Shown here piece after piece: positions 28,683 to 40,321 of a stretch of 64,000 bases of DNA. The position numbers and the translations under genes were made by a program. Each line of letters starts with the position of its first letter. Position 1 is the first letter of the stretch. The stretch is from Thermomonas beijingensis (GTDB lineage: Bacteria; Pseudomonadota; Gammaproteobacteria; Xanthomonadales; Xanthomonadaceae): the NCBI RefSeq assembly GCF_020034655.1, contig NZ_JAIQDJ010000001.1, forward strand, positions 186,001 to 250,000, read 5' to 3'. The notes beneath the pieces were generated by a model. That model was not told the DNA's origin. It saw only the letters and a program-made list of their open reading frames with translations, and did not search any database.

Positions 28683-30886
28683 TGCAAACCCATGCCATGA
28701 CCCGGACGTTTCAGCCCATGACTGCGCGCACGTTAACGATTTCCCTGTTGGTCGGCACATTGGCTGCCTGTGCCAGCGTCCCGCAGCCGCAGTTACACCG
28801 CACCCAACGCAGCGCGCAGGCACAAGATGCCAATGCTGGCAGCGGCGATGTCCGCAAGGAAATCTTGCAGGAATTGGGGAGTGACGGCCCGCAGCCAGTG
28901 ATCCGGCGCGGCAATGGGGGCGTCATCAATCAAAAAGTCGCCAGTGCGCCGCCGCCCTCGCTGGCCAGCAGCGGGCAGGCCAGCTTCAATTTCGAAGGTG
29001 AATCGTTGCAGGCGGTGGTCAAAGCCATTCTCGGTGACATGCTCGGCCAGAGCTACAGCATTGCCCCCGGCGTGCAGGGGACGGTGACCGTGGCCACCCA
29101 GAAGCCGGTCGGTGCCGCCGGTGCGCTGAGTCTGTTGGATCAGGTATTAGCGCAAAACAACGCGCGCATGGTGTACAGCGATGGCCGCTACAACATCGTG
29201 ACTGCCGATCAGGCATTGCAAAATGGTGCAGCGCTGCGCACCGGCTCGCCGGCAACCGCGCGCGGTTTTGAATCACGCGTGGTGCCATTGCGTTTTGTCT
29301 CGGCTACCGAGATGGAGAAAATTCTCAAGCCGTACGCACGCCAAGGCTCGATCGTCACAGTGGATGGCGCCCGCAACCTGATCACCATTGCCGGTACTCG
29401 CGCCGAGCTGGAAAACTACCTGCGCACCATTCAGGTGTTCGATGTGGACTGGATGTCCAGCATGTCGGTGGGTGTGTTTCCCCTGCAGTCGGGCAAAGCC
29501 ACCGATGTGGTGCAAGACCTGGAGCGCGTGTTCGGTGAACAGGGCAAGACTCCGGTCGCAGGCATGTTCCGGTTCATGCCGCTGGAAGCGACCAATTCGG
29601 TGATGGTGATCACTGCGCAGCCCAGTTATCTGGATGAAATCCACCAGTGGATCGACCGCATCGAAGGTGGCAGCGGCGATGGCCGGTTGTTCTCCTACGA
29701 ATTGAAATACATAAAGGCGCGCGATCTGGCCGATCGCCTGTCGGAAGTGTTTGGTGGCAAAGGGGGATCGCAAAACGAAGATGCAAACGCCTCGCTGATG
29801 CCGGGCGTGCAGGGCAGCGAATTGCGCGATGGCAACAGCGACGACCGTTCCGGGTTGTCATCCACTGGTGCCGGTGGGGCTGGGCTTGGCCAAGGCGGCA
29901 GCCTGCCGCAGTCGCGTGGCGGCAATGGCCGGGTGACGCTGAAGGTAGGCGGTGCCGAAGTCGGCGTGTCGGCCGTGGAAGACACCAACTCGCTGCTGGT
30001 GCGCGCCAGCGCGGCGCAATGGAAGTCGATCCGCGAAGTCATTGATCGCCTCGATGTGATGCCGATGCAAGTGCAGATCGAAGCGCAAGTCATCAGCGTG
30101 GCGTTGAAGGGCGATTTGCAATACGGCGTGAGCTGGTTCTTCGATCATGCGGTGAATTCCAATGCCGCCGGCAATCTGCCGTATCCGACCGGGCGTAACA
30201 GTTGGGGCAGCTATTCCGGTGGCATCAATCCGATGAGCAATGGCGGTGGCAACTTGCTCAGTTGGACCTTCCTTGGCAAAAATGCTGCCGCCATCGTCAG
30301 TGCCTTGGACAGTGTGACCGATGTGCGCACCTTGTCTTCCCCATCGGTATTGGCGCAGAACAATCGCGAGGCCACCCTCAATGTTGGCCAGAGGATTCCG
30401 ATTGCGTCGGTCAGCTTCAATCCGAGCGGCGGCAACAGCAATGGCACCTATAGTCAAGTGCAATATTTGGACACCGGCATCATCCTCAAGGTGCGCCCGC
30501 GGATTACCCGCGATGGCATGGTGTTCCTCGATATCGTGCAGGAAGTCAGCAAGCCGGCTGGCGTTGCGGATATTCAAGGCAATGTGCGCATCGATACCAG
30601 CAAGGTCACCACCAGTGCAGTGGCCCCCAGCGGTGACACCATCATGCTGGCCGGTCTGATTGCCGATGGCAGTCAGAAAGGCTCTATGGGTGTGCCAGGG
30701 TTGAGCCGGATTCCGATCATCGGTGGCCTGTTCGGCCAGCAGAATAACGGCAAGACACGTGACGAACTGGTGGTGCTGATTACCCCCACCGTGGTGCGCA
30801 ATCCGCTGGAGGCACGCAACTTGACCGACGAATACGGGCGTCGTTTCCGCGCACTTGATCCAATCTATAACCCGAAGAAAAAGTGA
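28679..30886 (+). CDS. gspD: Type II secretion secretin GspD (XpsD)
   Basis: A 735-residue outer-membrane secretin. A lipobox L28-A29-A30-C31 marks it as a lipoprotein, as in XpsD. N0-N3 periplasmic domains occupy about 100-440, with a Gly/Ser-rich insert near 370-420 (GAGGAGLGQGG). The C-terminal secretin core contains VPGLSRIPIIGGLFG and ELVVLITPTVV. As last gene of the xps set it places the exit pore after the platform genes. Its stop overlaps the next gene (GTGA). Confidence 0.96.
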   Translation: MMQTHAMTRTFQPMTARTLTISLLVGTLAACASVPQPQLHRTQRSAQAQDANAGSGDVRKEILQELGSDGPQPVIRRGNGGVINQKVASAPPPSLASSGQASFNFEGESLQAVVKAILGDMLGQSYSIAPGVQGTVTVATQKPVGAAGALSLLDQVLAQNNARMVYSDGRYNIVTADQALQNGAALRTGSPATARGFESRVVPLRFVSATEMEKILKPYARQGSIVTVDGARNLITIAGTRAELENYLRTIQVFDVDWMSSMSVGVFPLQSGKATDVVQDLERVFGEQGKTPVAGMFRFMPLEATNSVMVITAQPSYLDEIHQWIDRIEGGSGDGRLFSYELKYIKARDLADRLSEVFGGKGGSQNEDANASLMPGVQGSELRDGNSDDRSGLSSTGAGGAGLGQGGSLPQSRGGNGRVTLKVGGAEVGVSAVEDTNSLLVRASAAQWKSIREVIDRLDVMPMQVQIEAQVISVALKGDLQYGVSWFFDHAVNSNAAGNLPYPTGRNSWGSYSGGINPMSNGGGNLLSWTFLGKNAAAIVSALDSVTDVRTLSSPSVLAQNNREATLNVGQRIPIASVSFNPSGGNSNGTYSQVQYLDTGIILKVRPRITRDGMVFLDIVQEVSKPAGVADIQGNVRIDTSKVTTSAVAPSGDTIMLAGLIADGSQKGSMGVPGLSRIPIIGGLFGQQNNGKTRDELVVLITPTVVRNPLEARNLTDEYGRRFRALDPIYNPKKK

Positions 30887-31734
30887 ACCAAGCGGGCGCG
30901 TCTTGGCCAGTGATCCTGGTGCCGGTCGGCACCAATGAGGACGCGTTGGATGGCTGTTTGGCAGCACTGGATGCCGGCACACCGCACGGTACCCGGGTGT
31001 GGCTGGCGGATGATGCGCAAGCCGGCCCACGCGGGCTTGCGTTGATCCGGCATTGGCTGGGCACAACGCGCTTGCAAGCCGCGCATACCCGGCGCAGCCA
31101 GCCCTTGGGCGAAGCGGCGCATCTGCAACAAGCCTTGCAGGCCTGTGGCAATGCCGACGTGGTGGTGCTGGCCAGTGATGCACGCCCGGTACCCGGCTGG
31201 CTGACGCAATTGGCTGCGTGTTTGGCCAGCGATGCCGCCATCGCCACGGCAACCCCCTGGTGCAATGCCGGCGAAGTCGCGGCGTGGCCACGGATTGGCG
31301 AAATCGTAGTGCTACCCGATGCCCTTGGTCGTTTGGCCGACGCCTGCGCCCATCTGCCTGCCGACTACCCGCCGCTGCCCTCGGCGGTGGCGCATGCGGT
31401 ATTGCTGCGTGGATTGGCGCGCGTTGCAGCCGGCGGTGTGGATGGCGTCAGCTATCAGTCCTGGTATGCGGCGTTGATTGATTTATCGCTGCGCATGGCG
31501 GGGCTGGGTGGGCGCAATGTGTTGTGCGATAACGCATTCGTGTTGCGTGATGCCGAGAGTGCGCCGCAGTCCGGCGATCTTGACGCATTGGCTGTGCGCT
31601 GGCCGGCATGGCATGCACGGCTGGCCGACTGTCTGATGCACGACCCCTTGCTGCCACAGCGGCAGCGGCTGCAACAAGCATTGCAAGCCGCCGAACGCGT
31701 GCCACCGCAACCGGATTTGTTCGTGACGCCATGA
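30883..31734 (+). CDS. Glycosyltransferase-like protein
   Basis: A 283-residue cytoplasmic protein with a family-2 glycosyltransferase-like N-terminal half: VILVPVGTNEDALDGCL, then VVVLASDARPVPGWLTQL, the place of the usual DxD-bearing strand. The rest is little conserved to my eye, so the donor and acceptor are unknown. It starts at a GTG overlapping the gspD stop and overlaps the next glycosyltransferase by 4 bases, so it is translationally coupled to the secretion operon. Confidence 0.65.
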   Translation: MNQAGASWPVILVPVGTNEDALDGCLAALDAGTPHGTRVWLADDAQAGPRGLALIRHWLGTTRLQAAHTRRSQPLGEAAHLQQALQACGNADVVVLASDARPVPGWLTQLAACLASDAAIATATPWCNAGEVAAWPRIGEIVVLPDALGRLADACAHLPADYPPLPSAVAHAVLLRGLARVAAGGVDGVSYQSWYAALIDLSLRMAGLGGRNVLCDNAFVLRDAESAPQSGDLDALAVRWPAWHARLADCLMHDPLLPQRQRLQQALQAAERVPPQPDLFVTP

Positions 31735-32576
31735 CCCTGGCTAGCCACGCCGACATTGCCGTCATCGTGGTGGCCTACAACAGCGAAGCCACGATCGAAC
31801 CCTGCCTGCAGCGGTTGCGGGCCGCAGAAGGGGTTGCCGAGGTGCGCGTGGTTGACAATAACTCCAGTGACAGCACGCTCGACATCGTGCAGCGGCACGC
31901 ATTGGCCGACCCGCGTCTGCGTTTCATCGCCAACCCCGACAATCCCGGGTTTGCCGTGGCCTGCAACCAAGGTGCCGCCACTAGCCATGCGCCGTGGCTG
32001 GCGTTCGTCAACCCGGATTGCTTTGTGGAGGCCGACACCTTGGCGCATTTGCGTGCCGCCGCCAGTGCAGTGGGGGGCGGCTTGGTGGGGGCTGCGTTGT
32101 GTGACGAAGACGGCGTGTGGGATGCCGCCGCGCGCCGACGCGATCCGCAATTTGCGGCGATGTTGCGTTCATCGCGCGCACGCAATCTCAGCCTGCCGCG
32201 TGATGCAGCACAAGCGTTGCAACCGGTGGATGCCGTGTCCGGCGCATTGATGGTGTTGCCGCGTGTCGTGTTCGAACGGGTGGGTGGGTTTGATGCCGGC
32301 TACCGCCTGCACGCAGAAGATCTGGATCTATGCCGGCGCGTGCGTGCAGCCGGCGCGCAGGTGGTTTGCGCCAATGCGGTGCGCGTGGTGCATGTCCGCG
32401 GCGTGTCTTCGCGTGCGCGCCCAGTCTTTGTTGAATGGCACAAGCACCGTGGACTGTGGCGTTATTTTTGCAAGTTCGAGGCCAGTCAATGCGGGATGGT
32501 GACCCGCATGGCGGTGTTTGCGATGATTTGGGGTCGATTCCCGTTTGCGGTGTTGCGCGCCGCGCTACACCGGTAG
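31731..32576 (+). CDS. Glycosyltransferase family 2 protein
   Basis: A 281-residue GT2 enzyme of the rhamnosyltransferase-like kind. IAVIVVAYNSEATIEPCL is the nucleotide-binding start, VVDNNSSDST and NPDNPGFAVACNQG follow, and AFVNPDC holds the metal-binding Asp. VGGFDAGYRLHAEDLDLCRR is the ED acceptor/base motif. The substrate is not known. The ATG start overlaps the previous gene (ATGA). A 77-bp gap to convergent pyrF follows and holds only a weak GC-rich stem. Confidence 0.88.
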   Translation: MTLASHADIAVIVVAYNSEATIEPCLQRLRAAEGVAEVRVVDNNSSDSTLDIVQRHALADPRLRFIANPDNPGFAVACNQGAATSHAPWLAFVNPDCFVEADTLAHLRAAASAVGGGLVGAALCDEDGVWDAAARRRDPQFAAMLRSSRARNLSLPRDAAQALQPVDAVSGALMVLPRVVFERVGGFDAGYRLHAEDLDLCRRVRAAGAQVVCANAVRVVHVRGVSSRARPVFVEWHKHRGLWRYFCKFEASQCGMVTRMAVFAMIWGRFPFAVLRAALHR

Positions 32577-32653
32577 GGGCAGCCCATGGCTGCGACTGTC
32601 ATGCCAAGGACGGTCGCGCGCAGGGCGCGCTCCGGCAGGTTGTGAGAGTACGA

Positions 32654-33469
32654 TCAACGCCAACGATTGATGGTATCGCGCAGCTCGCGCGCGGCGTCAG
32701 CGGCTGCTTCGGCATAGCCTTCGCCTTGCGAGGCGTACAGGATGCCGCGTGAGGAATTGATCATCAGCCCGGTACCGTCGGCGGTCTTGCCATTGTTCAC
32801 CACCGCTTCGACATCACCGCCCTGTGCGCCGATGCCCGGAATCAGCAGTGGCATGTCACCGACGAGGTTGCGAATGACCTTCAGTTCTTGCGGGAAGGTG
32901 GCCCCCACCACCAGCGCGCAATTGCCATCGCCGTTCCACTCGTCGGCAATGGTGCGGGCGATGTGCTGGTACAGTGGCTGGCCATCGATCAGCAGTTCCT
33001 GGAAATCACGCGCACCGGGGTTGGAGGTGTGACACAGGAACACGCAGCCACGGTCGTTGTAATCCAGAAATGGTTGCGCGGAATCCTTGCCCATGTATGG
33101 ATTCAGCGTTACCGCATCGGCGCCGAAGCGCTCGAACGCCTCGCAGGCATACTGCTGCGCGGTGCTGCCGATATCGCCGCGCTTGGCGTCCAGGATCACC
33201 GGCACATCCGGGTGTTCCGCATTGATATGTGCGATCAAGCGCTGCAATGCCGCCTCGCCATGGTTGTGCGCGGCGAAATACGCAATTTGCGGTTTGAACG
33301 CACAAGCGTATTGCGCGGTGGCATCGACAATGTCGCGACAAAACGCGAAAAGCGCGTCGTCGTCATCCACAAAGCAATCCGGGAATTTGGCCGGATCCGG
33401 GTCAAGGCCCACGCAGACCAGGGTGTCGGCCTGCTGCCAACGGGTGCGCAGTTTCTGGATAAAGGTCAT
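32654..33469 (-). CDS. pyrF: Orotidine 5'-phosphate decarboxylase (subfamily 2)
   Basis: A 271-residue enzyme for the last step of UMP synthesis (OMP to UMP). The signature [18 protein letters not shown] carries the catalytic Lys/Asp set. Length and the N-terminal [15 protein letters not shown] place it in the longer subfamily 2. The ATG at 33469 is supported by an AGGAG nine bases upstream. It converges with the glycosyltransferase gene and follows ettA on the same strand behind a hairpin terminator. Confidence 0.94.
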   Translation of the reverse strand: MTFIQKLRTRWQQADTLVCVGLDPDPAKFPDCFVDDDDALFAFCRDIVDATAQYACAFKPQIAYFAAHNHGEAALQRLIAHINAEHPDVPVILDAKRGDIGSTAQQYACEAFERFGADAVTLNPYMGKDSAQPFLDYNDRGCVFLCHTSNPGARDFQELLIDGQPLYQHIARTIADEWNGDGNCALVVGATFPQELKVIRNLVGDMPLLIPGIGAQGGDVEAVVNNGKTADGTGLMINSSRGILYASQGEGYAEAAADAARELRDTINRWR

Positions 33470-33492
33470 GGCGGGTTGCTCCTGCATGCAAA

Positions 33493-33516
33493 GACGCCCA
33501 CGTTGCCGTGGGCGTC
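33493..33516 (-). terminator. Terminator of ettA
   Basis: Perfect 10-bp stem GACGCCCACG with its complement and a GCAA loop on the minus strand, followed by TTT. It lies 7 bases after the ettA stop and just upstream of the pyrF ribosome-binding site. Confidence 0.8.
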
Positions 33517-33522
33517 CGGTCA

Positions 33523-35187
<1,665 letters not shown>

Positions 35188-35252
35188 GCGTGCTCCGGGC
35201 GTGCGGCGGCGGCCTGCGCGGTGCAGGGCCACAAGGGTGTTCGGAATCCGCA

Positions 35253-35258
35253 ATTATA
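35253..35258 (-). promoter_or_regulatory. -10 box of the ettA promoter
   Basis: A perfect TATAAT on the minus strand, 66 bases before the ettA ATG. No good -35 hexamer at 17 bases was found; that region is occupied by the hairpin at 35259-35281. Confidence 0.45.
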
Positions 35259-35281
35259 GCGGTTTGCAGCTCGCAAACCGC
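35259..35281 (-). terminator. Hairpin after the YeiH-type transporter gene
   Basis: Perfect 9-bp stem GCGGTTTGC with its complement and a 5-base loop, 38 bases beyond the transporter stop. It is followed by TATAATT and not a pure U-run, so it both ends the transporter transcript and abuts the ettA -10 box. Confidence 0.5.
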
Positions 35282-35318
35282 TTGTCAGGTGCGGCGGGGC
35301 TGTCCCCGCCGGTGAGGT

Positions 35319-36350
35319 TCAGGTCAGGCCCATCGCCTGCTGTGCAACCAGGCTGGCGACGGTCACCGCAAACCAGGTGCCGAGACCCAGCAGGATCGGA
35401 CGCGGCCCGGTGGCGCGCATCTGCCTGAGATCGGCCGACAGGCCAATGCCGGCCAGCGCCGCCACGATGCAGAGCTGCGCCGCCCAGTGCAGCCCCTGTA
35501 GCACGACCAGAGGCAGCAAGCCGGTGCTGCCGATCGCCGAGGCCGCGACGAAGCCCAGGATGAACCACGGGAAGTTGCTGCGCAGCGAGGCATGGCCCGG
35601 GTCGCTGCGGTTGCGCCTCGCCATCCACATTGCCAAGGCCAGCGTGACCGGCACGATCAGGCTGGCGCGGGTGAGTTTGACCACGGTGGCCAGCTCGCCA
35701 GCGGCCAGGCTGTACTGGTAGCCGGCGGCCACCACTGAAGAGGTGTCGTTGATCGCGGTGCCTGCCCACAGGCCGAAGCCGTGGTCGCTCAGCCCCAGCA
35801 GGTGCCCCAATGGGGGAAACAACAGCGCGCCGGCGACGTTGAACAGGAAGATGGTGGTCATCGACAGCGCGATTTCGTGGTCGCGGGCGCGAATCACCGG
35901 GGCAGCGGCGGCGATGGCGGAACCGCCGCAAATGGCGGTGCCGATGCCAATCAATATTGGCAGTGAGCCGCTCAGTCGCAGCAGCCGGCTCAGGCCCCAT
36001 GCGGTGAGAAAGGCGACTGCCAGCGTCACCAGCGTCAGCGGTAGCGAGTCCAGCCCGGTTTTTGCCACCTGCGTCAATGACAGCCCGAACCCGAGCATCA
36101 CCACCGATGCGCGCAATAGCGGGCCATGCGCGAAGGCAATGCCGGCCTGATGGCGTGGCTGGGTGATGCCGGTGGCGCCCAGCACCAGCCCCAACAGCAG
36201 AGCCGACACCGCGCCGCCCACCACCGGCAGCCACGCGCCGATGAGCATGGCCGGTATGACAACCAGCGTCACCAGCAGCAGCCCGCTGCGGCGTGCGTGC
36301 CACAGGGCGGACAGGGTGGATGGGGAAGCGATCTCGGGAGCGGCGGTCAT
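35319..36350 (-). CDS. YeiH/UPF0324 family transporter (putative sulfate exporter)
   Basis: A 343-residue inner-membrane protein with about ten hydrophobic segments. Family motifs seen: ASVVMLGFGLSL, ILIGIGTAICGGSAIAAAAP and GTAINDTSSVVAAGY. Family members are listed as putative sulfate/sulfite exporters; the substrate here is unproven. It is divergent from a LysR-type gene, the same pairing as yeiH/yeiE in enterobacteria, suggesting control by that regulator. Confidence 0.88.
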   Translation of the reverse strand: MTAAPEIASPSTLSALWHARRSGLLLVTLVVIPAMLIGAWLPVVGGAVSALLLGLVLGATGITQPRHQAGIAFAHGPLLRASVVMLGFGLSLTQVAKTGLDSLPLTLVTLAVAFLTAWGLSRLLRLSGSLPILIGIGTAICGGSAIAAAAPVIRARDHEIALSMTTIFLFNVAGALLFPPLGHLLGLSDHGFGLWAGTAINDTSSVVAAGYQYSLAAGELATVVKLTRASLIVPVTLALAMWMARRNRSDPGHASLRSNFPWFILGFVAASAIGSTGLLPLVVLQGLHWAAQLCIVAALAGIGLSADLRQMRATGPRPILLGLGTWFAVTVASLVAQQAMGLT

Positions 36351-36417
36351 GGCGGGGTGCTGGTTCGATGTACCACCAGTTTGCGCGAGATGGTTACTCA
36401 GGAATACTTTTGATTAT

Positions 36418-36432
36418 TTATCTATGCGATAA
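36418..36432. promoter_or_regulatory. LysR-type operator candidate
   Basis: TTATC-N5-GATAA is a perfect inverted repeat (T-N11-A form) in an A/T-rich stretch of the 91-bp gap between the divergent transporter and LysR genes. It lies just 9 bases before the LysR start codon, as expected for autoregulation. Confidence 0.55.
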
Positions 36433-36441
36433 GATTATTTT

Positions 36442-37347
36442 ATGCATTATGTCAGCCCGCGCCAGCTCGAAGTGTTTGTGCAGACGGTGGCCTGCGGCAG
36501 CCTGCGCGGCGTAGCGGAGATGCTGCACCTCAGCCAGCCGGCGGTCAGCATGGCGCTGGCGGAGCTGGAGCGGCTGCTGGGGAGCGAGCTGTTTGATCGC
36601 CGCCGAGGGCGGCTGCAGTTGAATGCGCGCGGGCGCGACCTGCTGCCATTGGCGCAGGAGCTGCTGGAGCGGCATCGGGAATTCGCCGGCTTTGATTCGC
36701 ATGGCATCGCCCCCGGCAGCGAGTTGCGCATTGGTGCCAGCAATACCGTGGGCAACTACCGGATTGGCGAATTGCTGGCGCCCTTCGCGCTTGCACAGCC
36801 CGGGGTGCGCCTGCGGCTGCAGGTGGAGAACACCCGCAGCATTGCTGCAGCGGTATTGGATGGCCGCTTGGATATCGGCTGCGTGGAAGGGCCGGTGATG
36901 CATGCGGATCTGCAGCGGCAGCATTGGCGCGATGACGTGCTGGTGGTGTGCGCTGCTGCCAATCACCCGCTGGCTGGCCGGCGTGGGCTGCGCCCCGGTG
37001 ATTTCCATGAGGCGCGCTGGGTGCTGCGCGAGCCGGGTTCCGCCACCCGCGAGATGAGCGAGCGCCTGTTGAGCAAGTTGCCGGCACCGGTGGCATTGCT
37101 GGAATTGAACCAGACCGAAGCGGTGAAGCAAGCGGTGGTGGCGGGGCTGGGCCTGGCGTGCCTGCCGGAGGTGGCGTTGACCGATGCCGTGGCCGCCGGG
37201 CGTCTTGCAGTGCTGGACACTCCGTTTGCGCAGCTGCGCCGCAGCTTGTCCCTGCTGTGGCCGCGAAATCGCTACCAGGGGGCCGTGCTGCGCGCCTTTC
37301 TGGCCGCGCACGCGCCGCCGGACGCAGGCTGCCCGGTGGCGGATTGA
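36442..37347 (+). CDS. LysR family transcriptional regulator (YeiE-like)
   Basis: A 301-residue regulator. The N-terminal winged helix-turn-helix covers about 1-65 ([35 protein letters not shown]), followed by a periplasmic-binding-protein-like effector domain (about 90-295). It probably controls the divergent YeiH-type transporter through the palindrome between them. The effector is unknown. Confidence 0.9.
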   Translation: MHYVSPRQLEVFVQTVACGSLRGVAEMLHLSQPAVSMALAELERLLGSELFDRRRGRLQLNARGRDLLPLAQELLERHREFAGFDSHGIAPGSELRIGASNTVGNYRIGELLAPFALAQPGVRLRLQVENTRSIAAAVLDGRLDIGCVEGPVMHADLQRQHWRDDVLVVCAAANHPLAGRRGLRPGDFHEARWVLREPGSATREMSERLLSKLPAPVALLELNQTEAVKQAVVAGLGLACLPEVALTDAVAAGRLAVLDTPFAQLRRSLSLLWPRNRYQGAVLRAFLAAHAPPDAGCPVAD

Positions 37348-37418
37348 GGCCGGTTGAAGCCGCTCAGGGCCGTGCTGCGGGCTACAATTGCAATCCCCCC
37401 CCAATCCCGGAGTCCCCC

Positions 37419-38687
37419 ATGTTCTCCCGTGCCGACACGCTTGCCGCTTTTGATCCCGAACTGGCCAAGGCCATTGCCGCAGAAGACCGTCGCCAGGAGG
37501 ACCACGTCGAGCTGATCGCCTCCGAGAACTACGCCAGCCCGCGGGTGATGGAAGCGCAGGGCAGCCAGATGACCAACAAGTACGCCGAGGGGTATCCGGG
37601 CAAGCGTTACTACGGCGGCTGCGAATACGTCGACATCGCCGAGCAGCTGGCCATCGACCGCTGCAAGCAGCTGTTCGGCGCCGACTATGCGAACGTGCAG
37701 CCGCATTCCGGCTCGCAGGCGAACCAGGCAGTGTACTTCGCGCTGCTGCAGCCGGGCGACACCATCCTCGGCATGTCGCTGGCGCATGGCGGCCACCTGA
37801 CCCACGGCGCCAAGGTCAACGCCTCCGGCAAGCTGTTCAACGCGGTGCAGTACGGCGTGAACGAACAGGGTTTGATTGATTACGACGAAGTGGAACGGCT
37901 GGCGCTGGAACACAAACCGAAGATGGTGGTGGCGGGCTTCTCCGCCTACTCGCAGGTGGTGGATTGGGCGCGCTTCCGTGCGATTGCCGACAAGGTGGGC
38001 GCGTATCTGTTCGTGGACATGGCGCACGTGGCTGGCTTGATTGCGGCGGGCGTGTACCCCAGCCCGGTGCCGCATGCGCATGTGGTGACTTCCACCACCC
38101 ACAAGACCCTGCGTGGCCCGCGTGGCGGGATCATCGTCGCCAGCCGTGCAGCGATGGGCGATGCCGCCGAGGACATCGAGAAGAAGCTGCAGTCCATCGT
38201 GTTCCCCGGCATCCAGGGCGGCCCGCTGATGCACGTGATCGCGGCCAAGGCCGTGGCGTTCAAGGAAGCGCTGGAGCCGGCGTTCAAGGACTACCAGCAG
38301 CAGGTGGTGAAGAACGCGCAGGCGATGGCGAAGGTCATCATCGCCCGCGGCTACAAGATCGTTTCCGGCGGCACGCAGAACCACCTGATGTTGGTCGACA
38401 TGATCGGCAAGGACGTGTCCGGCAAGCAGGCCGAGGAAGCGCTGGGCAAGGCGCATATCACCGTCAACAAGAACTCGGTGCCGAACGATCCGCGCAAGCC
38501 CTTCGTCACCTCCGGCCTGCGCATCGGCACGCCGGCGGTCACCACCCGTGGCTACAAGGAAGCCGATTGCGTGGCGCTGGCCGAGTGGATCTGCGATGTG
38601 CTGGACAACCCCGGCGACGACAACGTCATCGCCGGCGTGCGTGGCAATGTTGAACTGCAGTGCAAGCAGTTCCCGGTGTACGGCTAA
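37419..38687 (+). CDS. glyA: Serine hydroxymethyltransferase
   Basis: A 422-residue PLP enzyme interconverting serine and glycine and feeding one-carbon units to tetrahydrofolate. The PLP lysine is K229 in [13 protein letters not shown]. Other family motifs are LIASENYAS and [13 protein letters not shown]. It starts [16 protein letters not shown] with CGGAG upstream. A TACAAT at 37383-37388 is a possible -10 box. Confidence 0.97.
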   Translation: MFSRADTLAAFDPELAKAIAAEDRRQEDHVELIASENYASPRVMEAQGSQMTNKYAEGYPGKRYYGGCEYVDIAEQLAIDRCKQLFGADYANVQPHSGSQANQAVYFALLQPGDTILGMSLAHGGHLTHGAKVNASGKLFNAVQYGVNEQGLIDYDEVERLALEHKPKMVVAGFSAYSQVVDWARFRAIADKVGAYLFVDMAHVAGLIAAGVYPSPVPHAHVVTSTTHKTLRGPRGGIIVASRAAMGDAAEDIEKKLQSIVFPGIQGGPLMHVIAAKAVAFKEALEPAFKDYQQQVVKNAQAMAKVIIARGYKIVSGGTQNHLMLVDMIGKDVSGKQAEEALGKAHITVNKNSVPNDPRKPFVTSGLRIGTPAVTTRGYKEADCVALAEWICDVLDNPGDDNVIAGVRGNVELQCKQFPVYG

Positions 38688-38690
38688 GCC

Positions 38691-39209
38691 TTGCACTGCC
38701 CGTTCTGCCAGCACAGTGATACCCGCGTGATTGATTCGCGGGTGTCCGAAGACGGCGCGACGATTCGCCGCAGGCGCGGTTGCGAGGCCTGTGGCGAGCG
38801 TTTTTCCACTTTGGAAATGATCGAGTTGAAATTGCCGGCCATCATCAAATCCGATGGTCGGCGCGAAGCCTTCGATGCGCGCAAGCTGCGGGTGGGGTTT
38901 GACCGTGCGCTGCAAAAGCGGGCGGTATCGGAAGAGAAAATTGAGGCGGCGGTGCGCGCAGTGGTGCATCAACTGCGCATGACCGCCGAGCGCGAAATCG
39001 AATCGCGCCGGGTTGGCGGCTTTGTGATGGATGAACTGCGCAAGCTCGATCATGTGGGTTATGTGCGGTTTGCCTCGGTGTACCGCAGCTTCGAAGACGT
39101 GGCCGATTTCCGCGAAGAGCTTGACCGACTGGAGCGCGAATTGCCGGGTGAGGGGCAATTGCCCTTGCTGGGTGGGGTCGCCGACGGCGGGAAAGGAAAA
39201 AAACGATGA
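38691..39209 (+). CDS. nrdR: Transcriptional repressor NrdR
   Basis: A 172-residue repressor of ribonucleotide reductase genes. A zinc ribbon uses C3, C6, C31 and C34 (CPFC...CEAC), followed by an ATP-cone domain that senses ATP/dATP (about 47-140). The start is TTG, 3 bases after the glyA stop; the ribbon begins at residue 3 as in the family, so no upstream start is needed. The end overlaps ribD (ATGA). The C-terminal ~25 residues are an extension rich in Gly and Lys. Confidence 0.95.
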   Translation: MHCPFCQHSDTRVIDSRVSEDGATIRRRRGCEACGERFSTLEMIELKLPAIIKSDGRREAFDARKLRVGFDRALQKRAVSEEKIEAAVRAVVHQLRMTAEREIESRRVGGFVMDELRKLDHVGYVRFASVYRSFEDVADFREELDRLERELPGEGQLPLLGGVADGGKGKKR

Positions 39210-40315
39210 GTGCTTTTTCCGCCACCGATCACGCGTTGATGGCGCACGCGCTGCGCTTGGCCGAACGTGGCCTCTACACCACGCGGCCCAACCCGATGGT
39301 GGGCTGCGTGCTTGCGCAGGGTGACGCTGTGGTTGGCGAAGGCTGGCACCAGCGCAAAGGCGGGCCACATGCCGAGGTGTTCGCGCTGCAAGCGGCAGGC
39401 GCGCAAGCGCGCGGTGCAACGGCATACGTAACGCTGGAGCCCTGCGCACATCACGGCAGCACGCCGCCGTGTGCAGACGCCTTGATCGCCGCCGGCGTCG
39501 GCCGTGTGGTGGCAGCGATGCGGGACCCGTTCCCGCAGGTGGATGGGGCTGGTTTTGATGCGCTGCGTGCGGCCGGTATCACGGTGGAATCCGGGCTGAT
39601 GGAAGCGCAGGCACGCGAGCTCAATCGCGGCTTCCTTGCCCGTATCGAACGTGGCCGGCCGTGGCTGCGGGTGAAGTTGGCCACCAGTTTGGATGGCCGT
39701 ACCGCGATGGCGTCCGGTGATTCGAAATGGATCAGCGGTGAAGCTTCGCGCCACGATGTGCAGCGCTGGCGTGCGCGCAGCGGTGCACTGCTGACGGGCG
39801 CCGGCACGGTATTGGCTGACGACCCGCATTTGACCGTGCGGCTGGAGGATGGCAGCGACGTCGTGCCGCCCCTGCGCGTGGTGCTGGATCCGGGGCTGGC
39901 CACCGTGGCGCGTGGGCATGTGCGCGAAGGGGCTGCACCCACGCTGTATATCCACGCACCGGATGCCAAGCTGCCACGTGGCGTGGCGTTTGAGCACGCG
40001 GCCGTGCCGGCACAAGGCACGCGTTTCGATCTGGATGCGGTGCTGCGCCTGCTGGCCGCACGTGGCATCAATGAAGTGCAGTTGGAAGCCGGTGCCACGT
40101 TGGCTGGTGCGTTTTTATCAGCCGGTTTGGTCGATGAAGTGCTGCTCTATGTTGCTCCGGTGCTGCTGGGCGAACGGGCACGCCCACTGTTTGATGGTCT
40201 GCATATCGATGCAATGACGCAGCGCCTGAAACTGCAACGCATCGACAGCGCGGTGGTGGGCGATGATTTTCGGCTGTTGCTGCGGCCGCTGCCGGCGCCG
40301 GTGGAGGCTGCTTAG
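39206..40315 (+). CDS. ribD: Bifunctional riboflavin biosynthesis deaminase/reductase RibD
   Basis: A 369-residue two-domain enzyme for the second and third steps of riboflavin synthesis. The N-terminal zinc deaminase carries H55-A-E57 and [12 protein letters not shown]. The C-terminal reductase (about 150-365) contains [26 protein letters not shown] and LDPGLA. It is coupled to nrdR, as in many gammaproteobacteria. The remaining rib genes lie 1.5 kb downstream behind an FMN riboswitch. Confidence 0.95.
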   Translation: MSAFSATDHALMAHALRLAERGLYTTRPNPMVGCVLAQGDAVVGEGWHQRKGGPHAEVFALQAAGAQARGATAYVTLEPCAHHGSTPPCADALIAAGVGRVVAAMRDPFPQVDGAGFDALRAAGITVESGLMEAQARELNRGFLARIERGRPWLRVKLATSLDGRTAMASGDSKWISGEASRHDVQRWRARSGALLTGAGTVLADDPHLTVRLEDGSDVVPPLRVVLDPGLATVARGHVREGAAPTLYIHAPDAKLPRGVAFEHAAVPAQGTRFDLDAVLRLLAARGINEVQLEAGATLAGAFLSAGLVDEVLLYVAPVLLGERARPLFDGLHIDAMTQRLKLQRIDSAVVGDDFRLLLRPLPAPVEAA

Positions 40316-40321
40316 TCCGGC

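Noticed and set aside
32577-32653. GC-rich stem between the GT2 and pyrF genes as a shared terminator
   Set aside because: Only a 6-bp stem with a 3-base loop and no U-run; too weak to call.
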